This document shows, piece after piece, positions 1 to 23,392 of a stretch of DNA of 64,000 nt (positions are counted from its first letter, which is position 1; each line of letters starts with the position of its first letter). Origin of the DNA: Paralvinella palmiformis (lineage: Eukaryota; Annelida; Polychaeta; Terebellida; Alvinellidae); contig JAODUP010000834.1 of NCBI GenBank assembly GCA_025642065.1, positions 241,001 to 305,000 on the forward strand. The letters are read 5' to 3'. The notes below the pieces were generated by a model that had not been told where the DNA came from, ran no database searches, and was given only the letters and a program-made list of their open reading frames with translations. A program made the position numbers and the translations under genes.

Positions 1-905
1 AGGTCCTTCTCCGCATGGGTTATGTCTAAGGTTGTGCCATTCATCTCATATATGAGCTTTTGATTTGAGTTGCCTAAGTGCAATACTTTGCATTTATTCT
101 CATTGAAACCAAGCTGCCATTTCTCAGACCATTTGACTAGTTGATTTAAGTCATCTTGAAGTTTCTTGCGGTCCTCAGGTGTTCTGATAGCTCTAAAGTC
201 GTTTATGAATATAACAAATAATATAGGGCCTAAAACACTACCTTGGGGGATGCCGCTAAGTACTTCCGACCATGATGACATTATTCCATTTACTGTAACT
301 CTTTGTTTTCGATTCATTAGAAAGCTTTTGATCCACTCCTTTATGGGACCTCCTATGCCATATGCATCTAATTTTGACAGTAATCGTTTATGGGGGACAG
401 AGTCGAATGCCTTCTTGAAGTCGAGATAAATGACATCTAATGCAGCTCCCATGTCCAGCAGTTCAGTCCATAGTTCAATGGTGATCAGTAGCTGAGTCAT
501 ACATGACCGACCTGGTACAAATCCATGCTGTTCATCGCAGAATAAACCGCTTTCCATCATGTGGCTTACAATCTGGTCTCTTACTAGGGTTTCCATCAAT
601 CTTCCAACAACGGATGTCAAGCTTACAGGTCTATAATTTCCTACAGCAGTTTTGTTACCTTTTTTGTGGATGGGTGTGATGTTGCCCTCTTTCCATGTAG
701 ATGATACTTCTCCCGTAGATGGTGCTTAAGGGTAGACATATAGAAGATGCCGTTTCCCTGAGAATTCGTGGGTGGAATCCATCTGGCCCTGAAGATTTGG
801 TGATGTTAAGCTTTAATAATTTCTCGTTAACCTTTTCTGGGGTAATTTCTATGTGAGTGAGTGGTGTTACTGCATGAATTGTATCAAGTTTTGGGATCTT
901 GGTAA
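1..905 (-). mobile_element. Non-LTR retrotransposon (CR1/Jockey-type LINE) reverse transcriptase relic
   Basis: Read on the minus strand, this region encodes the core of a LINE reverse transcriptase. It includes a segment of the type SSGPDGFHPRIL, then GNYRPVSLTS, then LDFKKAFDSVPH, and then GIPQGSVLGP. The last two are the palm motifs of non-LTR reverse transcriptases. The element runs off the left edge of the window. It is dead: there is a frameshift near 715-730, and the block between the IND motif and FRAIRTPED (near 195-200) is missing, which removes the catalytic FADD/YADD box. A fragment at 40352-40930 looks like the upstream linker part of the same or a close LINE family. Confidence 0.9.
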
Positions 906-1352
906 CACTCTGTTACAGTATAAAACAATTACTCCATTGTTCTGCATAAGAGACGTTTCTTGCTCTTACGCAGTAGTAGTAAGAAGCGAGGCTTCATTGA
1001 ACCATCTCGCAGTCTCTTAGTAGTCTTATTTAGTGGTTTTTTTTGCCAAAACATATTGACTAAGGTACAATTTATTCAGATGCTGCCATTTTGAATATAA
1101 TCTCAAACACAATATCAGTATGATTAGTTGAAGTTGTCCGAATACTGCAATGCGAATTAAACGTACCTTTCAGTTTTCGGACACCACACTAAATTGAAAT
1201 ATCAGCTTTACAATAAAGTTGAATAGAGTTCAATGACATGAAAGAAATAATGAATAACACAACAAATTGCATGCATAGATACAAGATATTATTTGATAAT
1301 TAACAAATTCATTTTATTATATTCAGAAGACCCAAAAACTATCATCAGAAAG

Positions 1353-1370
1353 ATGAGCAAATACCAAATT
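1353..1370 (+). CDS. Possible first coding exon of the PHYHD1 gene
   Basis: ATG at 1353 opens a six-codon exon (MSKYQI) followed by GTAATT. It is in the phase needed to join the exon at 2569, which starts FYEDGLLVIENF. Human PHYHD1 has about 14 residues before the equivalent DGFLV motif, so a short first exon is expected somewhere upstream. The donor is weak and the peptide very short, so this is only the best candidate seen between the LINE and exon 2. Confidence 0.25.
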
Positions 1371-2568
1371 GTAATTCGTGTCATTCTAGTTGTGGGGACT
1401 TAATGTCCTTGTATTTGATTTAAATAGTATATGACATTTATTAATAGTTCCTCTGGTTGTTTTCTCGAATTTGCTGTTTATTTAAACAAATACTGAAGTG
1501 TCCGAATTCTGCCTAGTGACCCATGCTTCACTTTCAGAAAATTTATGGTGCCAAAAGATATATAATTAAGAACGAAATGCACATTTATGGGAAGCATGAA
1601 GTTCGATAAATGCTCCGGGCCCATTCACCAGTGAACACAAAATTCCTTCCCTACTGATGCCTGAGCCCATTTGCCACTAATAGTTGAGCTTACTACAAAA
1701 CATGCCATTAACCTTTATAGTTATTAGTTTTGTATAAATCTATCAAACTGTGGATACTAAATAACAATTTAATGTAGCTACTGCTAAAATATAGTAATGG
1801 CACTAAAACATTAACATCAATACAAATATTTTTTTTAAATTATTACCTACAATACATGTATTTCTGTATACGTATACAGATGAATTGTTGCATTTCGTTA
1901 ATATAGATCTGTGCTATTTCAATCAATGAGAACTCCTTTTAATAATCGACATAATTCTGATGACACTTTAAGACACACAAGTGCCGAAATCGGTGGCAAG
2001 TGGGCCTAACTATAACTTATAGGGGGTGAATCGGCTAGACCGTGCGTGGCAAAACTAGTAAATTTTAGCTGGCGAGGCCTCAGTGGCACGCATTCCCAGT
2101 GGGATTAAACCAACAACTGCCCCCCCAACAACAACTGACCACTGATTGGAACTTCATAGGACAGGTCCCAAATCTGCTATGTTTTAAAATTAGGAACCTT
2201 GTACTTTTGGGTTAGATCTCATTGCCACTTTACATAATCTTGTAACTGTTGAAACACGATTGATGCTTTTAACAGGTCCTGTCATAAACCACCATAAACC
2301 TGTTTATGACATGATCCTTTTGAACAGGCTTTAAGCATGAAAATAACACTTTATAAGTTTGGTATTATAATAATAATAAACCCTGGATTAATCCATGATT
2401 TTTTACATTGTGTCATAGACTTTCCAACCCTGCCCTGTAACATAAACACACAGACTAGTTGCAAGTTTCTTCAGTGTGTTAGCTATTTGAATTATGCGAT
2501 AATTCAGCATTCTAATGTTTATTGGGCGTACACAGTATATGAAGTTAAATACAAGAAATCTTTTATAG

Positions 2569-12829
<10,261 letters not shown>

Positions 12830-13773
12830 ATTTGGCTGTCATACTTAATGTTGCTATCCCAGCAACTGATAGAGCCAGGAAGATGTCACCCAGATGTCCT
12901 TACCTACTTCCACTATCCAAATCTAAAAACTTTATTTTTGAGTGGAGTTTGTATAAGTGAGAATAAGGATGAAATATAAGAATGGATATAAAAGATGGTC
13001 ATATTGTTCTATCTACACGGTGTCTGTGTGTGATGTTAAATATATTTGTGTTCATGCATGTTTATCATTTAGAATATTTACAACTCTTATACTGTACACC
13101 CTTAATTAATGAGTGATGGCTTCACTGAGTTTGTTCAGCTTTTAAATTATGATGCTACTATTACTAATATATTATATATACTACTTGATGGACAATATAT
13201 CTTTTATTTAATTTAAAACGTCCATTGGGAAGATGTATTAATGTTAAACTATATCATGCCATTATTGCCTTGGATTAAACTATGGTGTATGACCTTTAAT
13301 AAACTGTTAATGTTTATTTTTGCCGTTTTAAGCAGTACCTGATGTTCTTGACGACGTGTGAATGAAAGTGTTTGTGTGTGTGTGAATAAATAGGTGATGT
13401 GCACAAGAATAATACCATCATCTTTCGGTTGACTCCGATTAACAAAAGGACATAGACAATTTGCCAATTAACGACAATGAACCATCCTATCATTAGTTGT
13501 TGATTGTGATATTTCTGTTTGTGTACATTATTTTGTTCGATTTGAAAACTGTATAAATGTCCTTCCACTGTTCCAGGGTATCAGGTGATCTTGGTCCTTC
13601 AGAAAATACGAATTCAGTTTGATGAAAGATAGAAACAAAATAAGAACTCGATATAGAATGCTATAATTTTCAGATGGGTCTAAATTCATTTCACTTGAAA
13701 TTGGTACTCAATTGATATGTAAATGAACAGAAAATTATTCACTCATTAACATGAAAGATTATCCAATACATAT
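12830..13773. other. PHYHD1 3' flank, no further coding sequence seen
   Basis: AT-rich DNA with no supported exon. An AATAAA at 13298-13303, 470 bp past the stop, is the best-placed polyadenylation signal I see for PHYHD1. The ORFs on the other strand here show no family resemblance. Confidence 0.4.
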
Positions 13774-14084
13774 TTGTACTGTCTGTTTGTTTGTCTCATT
13801 ATTATCAATGCAAATCAATATGAAAATGTCCAAAGAGGTTCAGTAAAGGTAAGGTTTGATGATGAAAATCATGGACACACTAGATTTCACTTCGGAGGTC
13901 ATCTGAAATTGCAGAGGGCTAAAATAATCAAACAAGATCCACCTTTGATGAAAGCCACCTGCCCCGGAGTAAGCATTAAAACATCAGCTTGGGTAAAAGC
14001 AATCAATATATAGGCCTCACAATCAACATTATTGATTAAATCAATTGACACAGTTCTGTATCAGACTCAAGTGGTAAACTATCC

Positions 14085-14370
14085 CAGTTTCCAAATTGAT
14101 TGGAACCCTTAGGAATCCCACCATACTGTCTTGGTATAAAAATACCGATCGTCCTCTGTCATAACTTGTATCCACTACGTCTGTGCAATGGTATACGACT
14201 GGAGATTAAGAAGTTTATAACCTACGATAATGGGGCTATCATACTTCCTGGTTGTGGCAAGGAAGATGTACCCATTCCTAGAATCCCCATCATTTCCTGT
14301 AATCTGCCATTTGAGTTCAAGAGACCCCAATTTCCCAAACCGCCTGACCTTCATCCAGTCGATTAAAACA
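14085..14370 (+). mobile_element. Helitron helicase (RepHel C-terminal) relic
   Basis: Plus-strand reading gives GIPPYCLGIKI, LCNGIRLEIKKFITYDN, ILPGCGKEDVPIPRIPIIS and LPFEFKRPQFP. This is the diagnostic order of the helicase C-terminal part in Helitron and PIF1-like proteins (LCNGTRL, then FIPRI, then LPFEFKRxQFP). It ends before the expected AMTINKAQGQ motif. Only this small piece is present, with a frame break near its start. Confidence 0.8.
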
Positions 14371-14890
14371 TACCAAGGTTAGACGCTTAAGGTATCTGAA
14401 CTCCAATTGGAAGAGCTCTAATTATCTCTTGGACAGTTCTATTTTTGGATGGTCACGTGTTGAAGACTCAAACTAAGAACATTATTTATCCTGAAGCCCT
14501 TAGCTGAGACTTGTTTGTCTATGTTTTGTCAGAAGTCAAGTTGTGGGTAATGCTGCATTAACTATGCAGCACCAAACGAACTAGTATTCGCCTTTTAAAA
14601 TCTTTAATTCCCATATGTCGAGTGGGAGAGACACCAACCATTGTCTGACCTTTGTGTCCCTGTGTGCTGCATGATACTATTTTGTCTTTCGCACTAACAC
14701 CGAAATTATAACTCGGCAAACAACCAGCTACAAAAACTTCATGACTTTGTTAAAATCCGGATATATGAGACATGACGAGACTTGGAAATACACTAACGGA
14801 ATTTTTTTAGTGGAGTAATTTATTTATGATTAATTAGGGGTCAATGGGAAGACAGCTTTGTCTACATTGGTCCCCCAATTTCCTTATATG

Positions 14891-14893
<3 letters not shown>

Positions 14894-14925
<32 letters not shown>
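14894..14925. repeat. (TA)n microsatellite
   Basis: About 16 TA repeats in the intergenic region between PHYHD1 and the cyclase gene. Confidence 0.95.
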
Positions 14926-14927
<2 letters not shown>

Positions 14928-15226
14928 AAAATTACAATACACGTACATTATAAATTGCAATTGGAAATAAATACTAACTAATTGATTGAAATTGAATTTC
15001 ACGTAGCAAGGAAAAAGGCCAGAAAAAGCAATATTGTTCTATTTATTTGCTCTTGTAAATAATAATTGTCATCAAAACTCTTCGTCTTTTAGATGCAGAG
15101 ATATAACGGGATAGTCCGATAGGCCCCGTGCACGCCCCTATGAGACCTATTTTATTTTGTTCCTGGGACCTCTCCCAACATGAAAAATGGATGCCACCAG
15201 CACCAAATTGGGATGGACTACCTGTG

Positions 15227-15251
15227 TGACGTCATTTTCAAAATGACGTCA
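15227..15251. promoter_or_regulatory. Near-perfect palindrome with two full CRE sites
   Basis: TGACGTCA occurs at 15227-15234 and again at 15244-15251, separated by nine bases that are themselves complementary except at the centre. TGACGTCA is the consensus CREB/ATF site. Nothing nearby shows that it is used. It may belong to a repeat, since similar TGACGTCA-containing sequence appears inside the MITE at 18105-18707. Confidence 0.5.
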
Positions 15252-16139
15252 GTGAAATTACGTTTTCGTCTATAACACGGCTTCTAGGATATATAGAGAC
15301 GAGATCTTGGTGTTTACACACGCGTTTTTGTGGATGAGGAATCCAATGATGACACCGATAAATCGTTATGACTCTTGGTTAACTCGGAATTCAAAATGGC
15401 TGTCATTGAAAACACAGAAAATTATTTTTTGACATAGGATGATAAGGATAAGTAGATAATTTCTCAGGGGCTTTAAGCCTTCATTATGATATATATGTGA
15501 TTTAGCTTGGTGTATTTTAATACCTGTCGGCCATCTTAGAAAAATCAAAATGGCTGCCAATATTGCTAGATTTCGTATTGTATAGTCAGTCATACAAAGA
15601 ACGAACAATTAACTGAACCTTTGTCTAGTCAAGATAACAATAATGGAACATCAGACAATATATATATATACCGGGTCTGACATAGCTAGTTATAACAGTA
15701 TTTAATTAACGACATTCCAGGAATCCCGGTCTACGGAAAAATCGTGTTATACGGCTCTTTTACACCTTTTCAATCTAGGGATAAAACAAATTTGAGTACT
15801 TGGATATATTGACTAATTGATTCATTTCTGCTGCACACAACGGCCAAGTACTCTGTCTAAGAGGCGATTCTTATTGGTCATGTGATACACCCGCGTCATG
15901 TGACAATTAGTGTTCTGGCTTGGCGGGGAAGACTGGTATGGCGTCTCGTCATGAAGTTGTCTTATTTAATATACAAGAATTTCTTCAAGGATAACTGTCC
16001 TTTTATATCTTGGTCTCTGATAACCGATGACTTGTACATGGATGAAAGTAAACGTAATATAATAAACTGAAATAACACTTGTAATGATTCTATGTTATGG
16101 TTGCACTGTGTAAGAAACCACTCCCAGTTTAGAGACTTG

Positions 16140-16245
16140 GTGTGTGTTACAGATTATGTATAATCAGGTAATATGTATATTATAAATATATAAGTAATCT
16201 ATATTAAATCCAGTTAGCAATAGATGTATTACCTGAAAATTTATG
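16140..16245. repeat. AGGTAATATG palindromic repeat, copy 1
   Basis: CAGGTAATATGTATATTA, then GTTAGCAATAGATGTATTACCTGAAAA, resembles the longer copy at 52105-52235, which carries the same GTTAGCAATAGA segment between inverted AGGTAATATG arms. Confidence 0.5.
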
Positions 16246-16577
16246 TTTTATGTATTATTGTTAGCGCAAATGAAAGCAAAGTAGCAGATTTAAGTATTTT
16301 TCTCAGTCGTTTTATTACACGATCACATTCCATGTCAAAACAAAGATCAAGAAACATCGTTTTAGCAATTGTGTCTAAACATGACTTATTGATATCATTC
16401 AGTAGCTACATCATATTAATGACATTAAATGCGAGAGATAAATATTATATATCCGTACTACATTTTTGTGTGTCAGTAAATTACCATTATTAAGCTTCAG
16501 ACTACACCCACTTAATAAAATACCTATAAATGTGTACAAAACAACGACGTATAATTACATTCAATATATGTTATGTG

Positions 16578-16583
16578 TTTATT
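16578..16583 (-). terminator. Candidate polyadenylation signal of the guanylyl cyclase gene
   Basis: AATAAA on the minus strand, about 115 bp past the cyclase stop codon at 16698-16700. Confidence 0.45.
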
Positions 16584-16697
16584 TTAAATATGTTAACCTT
16601 ATTTTTGGACTGACAGTCCAGATTCCAATCTCGGCGTTTGTGTGAGAGTTATCCGTGATGAGTGACAGCGACAAGGCCAAACAAACCACTCACTCAC

Positions 16698-19600
16698 TCA
16701 CTCAGTGTTAGACTGATTCTGGTATAACAACCAGTAAGTTGTCATCCTGCCCACATCCTGTAGGGAAGTTTGTGTTATTTTCTTATACGAATGTTGATGA
16801 ACAAATAATACATATTTAACAATAAGTAAATAAATATAACAGACACTGGGTGTAGTTCACTCGTTTATATTCACCTTTATAATTATCTCTCCACGTTCTT
16901 CCATAATATAACCTCCAGCTTCATCGAGAATATCTTTAGTTGTCTGACTGACGTGGATCCTTAAAGCTAAATAGATTATTATATATTATAATATAATTCA
17001 AGATAACATTATTAATATATTAATACAATATAGACATTGAATATATATTACTAAATACCAACATTAACCAAAGACAGATTATTCTGAAGTACGGATCCAA
17101 ATATGGATATTGTTATTTATTCTAGTGTCCTATTTGGACTTCAGGATGCTTCAGGATATGATTTTGTTAAATATTGAACCCAATGCCTAGAGTGATAAAA
17201 TGTGATCTTAGTCTAAATGTTAAACATTATCATATCCCTCGAGCAATGAAATAAGAATGTTTATATTATAAATATGAGGATCGAATGTAGAAAAAAAATC
17301 TACTGCTGTAGATGCTTGTTTGTTGAAGTTTGAGGATGTTATTGATACTCTTGTCACTTGTTGTAGATGAACAGCAACATGCTAAACTTTAATAATAAAT
17401 ATAAGAGCGAATTAATTGTTTTCTCATCGAAGCTAGCAACAACGTCTGAAGAAAACCGAGAATCTTCGCATTAAGGTAGGATCCAGTTATATCAATTCTT
17501 CCATGTCTGTGATAAATCTAGGGCTTATACTGAATATACTGTACGGAGAAACAGATGAATTCAATATGCAAGTCCTGTTATTATGAAATAAGAAATATAG
17601 GACTTATTTGTAAATAGATAAACGATGAGACATGTGAAATACAAACAGTAACAAACTATATACAAAAATAATGAAAAACAAATCATTGACATTAGTCCAA
17701 GCCCTTATTATTATCGAATGGTTTACGGCAATGTATTGTTACGTAGGACCCCCCCCCCTCCTCTGCCAAACCCCCTACAGCGAGTGGAGAACTGTGATGG
17801 ACGCCCTGTGATAGGCACTCGTAAAATGGAACATACAAAACCCGTTTTGTTCCAGCTGCACTGGCTTCCTTTACGCCTCAGATCACTGTACAAGATCCTG
17901 TTTCATACATTCAAAGTACTGAGTGGAACAACACCACTGTATTTAAGCGATCTGATTCAAAAGTATATAACAATGAGAGTGCTCCGATCTCAGTCATAGC
18001 TCTTCACTTCTGTGGGTACCAAAAAGCCACACATTAATGTACGGGGAGACCTCTTTCCTAGTATCACCTCCCAGGTTGTGGAATAAGTTGCCAAACTATA
18101 TTAAAGAGATAGTCGACCATCATTTAAAATTTTCAGGACTAATACAGCTATACTCACAAATATAATAAATAATGTCAAAATGTGTAAACGATAACCCACT
18201 TATTAAAAATTCCAGTTCAAAGTGCTGATTAATCGACTTTTAATGACCTATAGCCACCACCATTTTGAAACTAGACAGAGACCGCAAGCTCCTGAATGCT
18301 GACGTCACTTCAGCGTATCCGGTTAACCTGAAAAACTTAAATTCCAGAACTAAACGGCATTATCTTGTTAAAATTATGTTATGAATGACATACTACCATA
18401 TCAATTTGAGCCAGAAGGAACCTTTCAAAAGGAAATGATTCAAAATGACTCAGAAATTAACGCTCAAGAGAAACTATAATCCGCGTCAGTCTAGAGAGCT
18501 CTCATGTGACGTCAGACCATTTCAGTTTCTCCTTCCCGCCTTCGAATCTGGCTTCCGGTGCAGCCGTAATGGCCGTCCTCCAGTAATTTAGATTATTTCC
18601 CTATATCTATGCTATTAGGTATATTTCTTGATTATTATTGTGGAATTTTTGGTTACTGTTCTAAGCATTACATATTTTAAAATATTTTCTGAGGGTTGAC
18701 GGCCCCTTTAAACTTGCAGCAAACAAAGACACATTTTGCTATATGAGCTCAGAATATGTTTTAATTATGTTTTAAATGCAAAGCACCTTAATTAGAGCAA
18801 TTCAAGTTGAATAATGAGCTATATAAAATACTATTATTATAATTATTATTACATGTTGTAATGGCTCAGCGAAAACTTAATAAAAGGTTTGCCTTAGTAA
18901 TGTGTCGAAAGGCAAAAATGGCCTTGTCCTGAAAAATTAAACTATAACTCATCACTGTTGGCAACTTTTTTTATTAAGTTTATCATCATCAACTCATTGC
19001 TCTGTTATCTATCTCTATGTCGTACTCTAAATATAGATTTTACCTTCACCATATGATTCCAATATGGCGGCGATGGTAACTGTTTCACCGAATAGACAAT
19101 AACGAGGCATCTTTATGCCTACTACCCCGGCTGCTACAGGACCTGGATAATTAAATCGATCAAATATGGATGCTAAACACGTACGTACGCACGCACGTAA
19201 GCACACACATACAGACGGACGTACATGTTAAATCGTTGTTATTACAACATGTTGACATATTTATGCCAACCCATCAGATATCTACCTGAGTGAATGCCTA
19301 TCCTGAGTTTCAGTTGTCGGTGAGGCAAGTGTTTGATGGTGAATCTCGACATAAAGCTAATAATTTCCAGAGATAATGATGCTATTGCTGCTGCGTGTTG
19401 ATTACCATTCTGAGCAGGTACACCGCTCACTGCTACATACGCATCACCTACTGTCTCAATCTGAAATTAATGATAACTATATTTATGGTCAATAACTAAA
19501 AGCGTAATGTCTCTTTTGGTAATTTTCACACCATCTAATCAGATATTATTATAAGTGACGTTATCTCGGTTCCAGTATTATGATTATTATAACTTTAGTA

Positions 19601-21022
19601 TACCAGTCTTAAGTTTCTGGAACTCATTATCTAAGAAAATTAGAAGAAAAAAAACATCATCTCTATGTATAAATCTTATCTGTTTAATATTGCCTTTTAC
19701 GAATAAATAACTTGAAAGGAATGCTAGTGAGGGTACTTAATTCAATTTACATTACTACGACTATTACTACTACAAATAGACCGATCCAGGCGAAATGAGT
19801 TGCATCGGTTACCAACTGCGGTCTCGGGTTAAAAACAGCTATGGCGCTCACTGTTAATACGGGATGGCAACTTTTCCTTAATGGTAAATACTGGAAATCT
19901 TTCAGCAAATTATTTCATATTACACCCAGACTGAGAGTAGTACTTTAGCTAAACGATTGTGTCTTTCCAAAGGATTTAATGTAATAGTTATCAAGATATA
20001 GCCGAATGATTGAGCGGGTCGATCTTTCTAGATGAATGACACAACTAAATTCATTTTGACTCTTAGAGGATTTTTGGCATAATTTTCAACGGATTAAAAA
20101 ATTATTTTAAAATTTAAATTTTAGCTGAATGTAAATTGATTTTAATGAATTTTGTTTACTTGTACCTGGGAACCAATCATATATGTATCACCTGTATATT
20201 ATTAAATAATTTTTTTTATTACATTAGAGTATTAACACCGTTGACATGTACATGTAGTAAACATTGCACGAATGGCTGATTCAGAAAATAAAACAGTAAA
20301 TAGAATAATACCATCTGTGTGCTTGACAGCAGAACTTGTTTAATTACTAAATACTGGACAGGCCGGACCATAACAGCCATACACATCGCGCTGAACTTTA
20401 CTTAGTTTGTGGCATATATCTATTGAATAAAATCTATGCTATTCCTATTAAATACAAAATTATGATCTGGACATCACGTGCATTTAATGGGCTATAACTA
20501 AAATCCAAATATAGCTGGTACATAGCCTATATACACCTTTTAGTAAGACATTTATCGGCCACTACACGGGTAAATCGCCATGCAACACAGTGATTCTTAG
20601 ACTTCTAACCCGATACCGTAGTGTGAAATTCAGCCGCATGGTGGCGCCAGGGGTAATTGAATCGGTATATTACTACTACTACTTCTACTATAATATTATA
20701 TAAAGGATGATGATAGAAAGATTGAGGACCGAGACTTATTATGAATCTGACATTAACAGATAGACCATTTAATTAACCTTATAGAAATCTTGATTTCATT
20801 AATCCGATAGAAATGTTGATTTCATTAACCTTATAGACATCATAGTTCTCCACAATACAATCAAAGGCTGAATACAGATCATTGAGGAAGTTGACAACTT
20901 CAAGAGTTGTACTCTCTGACGCTATCTCAGTAAACGATACTATATCAGAGACGTAAATAGTAGCCTTCTCGTAAGCTTGTGGTTGGACCTGTTCTCCAAA
21001 CTTCAGCGGATCAGCTATGAAA
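16698..21022 (-). CDS. Cyclase catalytic domain exons (18-22), predicted pseudo-cyclase
   Basis: Five exons encode the domain. Kept: the first metal Asp in [15 protein letters not shown], the second metal Asp and the guanine-selecting Glu in [15 protein letters not shown], the [15 protein letters not shown] loop, and the guanine-selecting Cys in [12 protein letters not shown]. Receptor cyclases normally continue DTVNTASRMES; here it is [11 protein letters not shown]. The Asn and Arg that stabilise the transition state in class III cyclases (N1025/R1029 in adenylyl cyclase IIC2) are Thr (19075-19077) and Ile (19063-19065). The C-terminus ends [15 protein letters not shown]. If this is the only version of exon 20, the homodimer should make little or no cGMP. 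It could still act as a receptor scaffold or as a heterodimer partner. Confidence 0.93.
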
Positions 21023-22731
21023 CTTTTAGAACAAAGAAGAACCATTAATTATATCACACCATATAGTGTGGTCATTCTTATGATGGAATCTAATATAATT
21101 AATTAATTATGTGCTCAGTGGACAAAGAATTTTCGCCGAACGTTCGCATTCACCAAACATTGCCGAATTGAAGATAATACATTTATCGTTCAGCTCCTGA
21201 GTATTCCCTTCTCATTTTGTATATACCCACGTAATTCTTTATAAAGATCATCTTTACCAACCAATGCCCTAAACAGCTATAGACCTATCATTCATATCTA
21301 AAGTTTTAGAAAAAGCCGTTTCCTGTCGTTTGAATGTTCAATAAAAACTGTAATCACCTGTCTAATGTGTTTTCAGTCTGGCTACAAACAATTTCACTCT
21401 ACAAAAACCGCTCTACTAAAAGTTCATAACGACATGGCACTAAACATGAACACAGGAAAGGTCACAGCACTAACACTTTTAGATTTATCTGCAGCTTTTG
21501 ACGCCATTGATTATTCTGTTCTTCTAGATCGCATCTCTGGTTGGTATGGCATATCGGGCACAACACTTACCTGGATCCACTCATTCTTAATATATACGTT
21601 TAATCATTAAACTTGTTTTTTCAAAGGCAGTGCCTTTGTTTTGCGGTGTTACCCAAGGCTCTGTTCTTGGACCACTATTGTTTACTCTGTATACCACACC
21701 ACTAAGCGCACTTATTCACAGCCATAAATTAGAACACCATGTATATGCAGATGACACCCAAGTATATATATCTTTATATGAAGCAGACACTGATCCTTCC
21801 CTTAAATAACTTGGTGACTATCTCAATGATATCTCTGTCTGGATGACAAACAATAAACTTAGGCTCAATGCCAACCAAATAGATTTGATTATTATAGGAA
21901 CATCCAGACAACGCAGCAAACTTACTAGTTTCCTCCCTACAAACAACCTTAATCATAGCATCACACCATCATACACTGTACGTAATTTTGGTGTTACATT
22001 TGATAGCGATATTTTAATTTCAGAAAACATATTTATCTGACATGTCGCTCCTGCTTCTATCATATTCGGCACTATATTTCTCTTTCAGCACTCGTTACTA
22101 GTAGGCTTGATTACTGCAACTCTCTTTTTTATACCATTGCATCTAAGGATATTCTAAAGGGTCAGTGTGTTCAGAACTGCTTAGCTAGAGTTGTCACAAG
22201 GTCTCCTCGGTTTTCCCATTCTGTCCCACTTCTGAAATCTCTTCACTGGCTCCATGTTCAATCTCGCATCATTTTCAAACTCTGCACTATTGCCTATCAA
22301 ACTCTTTCTTCTGGAGAACCTTCATATTTATTTTCCATGCTTTCTTTAGAACCCAAGCCCAGAGACCTCCGTTCATCTGGTTTTCAGTTGTTGTTTGTTT
22401 CCAGGGTTAAACCTCATGCTGGGACTGTTTTTTCTTTTCTTCAGTTGCTGCCCACACTCTTTGGAGTGCACTCCCTGAACACTAAATAGCATTATTTCTT
22501 TATGTCACCATTTGAAAACTCACCTTTTCAGATTTGCTTATCCTTCCTAAGTTTCCTTTCCATTTGATCACTGTTGATGAACTTTGCATAGTACCCGGAC
22601 TATGAGTTTTCCCAACCCCTGTATTAGGTGTGCCACTGAGCTCAATATTGGCGCAATAGAATTTTATTATTATTATTATTATTATTAAGTTTGCCCGAAG
22701 TAATTAAACTACATTAGAATAATGTGCTAAC

Positions 22732-22772
<41 letters not shown>

Positions 22773-23341
22773 ACATTCTATGCAACCTGATGAAGACTTG
22801 AATAGGTCGAAACCGGTCGTTGCTGTTGGGTTGAGTCGTGTTATATCGCTGCTATTAGTATTAATCTGAATTTATTCTGATTTATGCTTATATTATTCAC
22901 ACATTATTCATACTGTGTATAATATTTTATTTCTCCATTTTAGGTTTAATCTTTCTTGGCCGTAGTGTTCGACACAAAGCCTGGTTTTGGTTTAATCATA
23001 GTTTCTTCTTTTTTATATTTAGATTATCCTTTTTGGATTATTTTAGAAATTTTCTTTTTTCTTTCATTTTTCTCTAATTTTACCGGTAATTAATTATACT
23101 TACAATTAAATATTTAAAAAAAAATCAGTTTGGAGTTAATTGTTGTTTGAATGAAAGTATAACACCTGTGCCAGCGCCTTAACTATCTTTATAAAACACA
23201 CACACACACACAGTTAGTTAATAGCTTTTTCACTAAGAGCTGATTCTCACAGAACTGGTCTTCCTATCTGTCCACAACACCAGCCATCAGTTAGTCACAG
23301 CTACAGACATCTTGTGCTCACAACACCAACCATCACCAGCC

Positions 23342-23392
<51 letters not shown>

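Larger units (their letters stand above)
16967..19043. other. Cyclase intron 20 with no host exons apart from transposon relics
   Basis: Contains the LINE at 17725-18840 with its nested MITE. The rest is AT-rich sequence in which I see no exon. Confidence 0.6.

Noticed and set aside
13249..13568. Minus-strand frames that might have been the cyclase C-terminus
   Set aside because: The true last exon (16698-16757, [10 protein letters not shown] then stop) was found with correct phase, so these have no role.
22733..23391. Repeats considered as a CRISPR-like array
   Set aside because: They are simple dinucleotide microsatellites in a eukaryotic genome, with no spacer-repeat structure.
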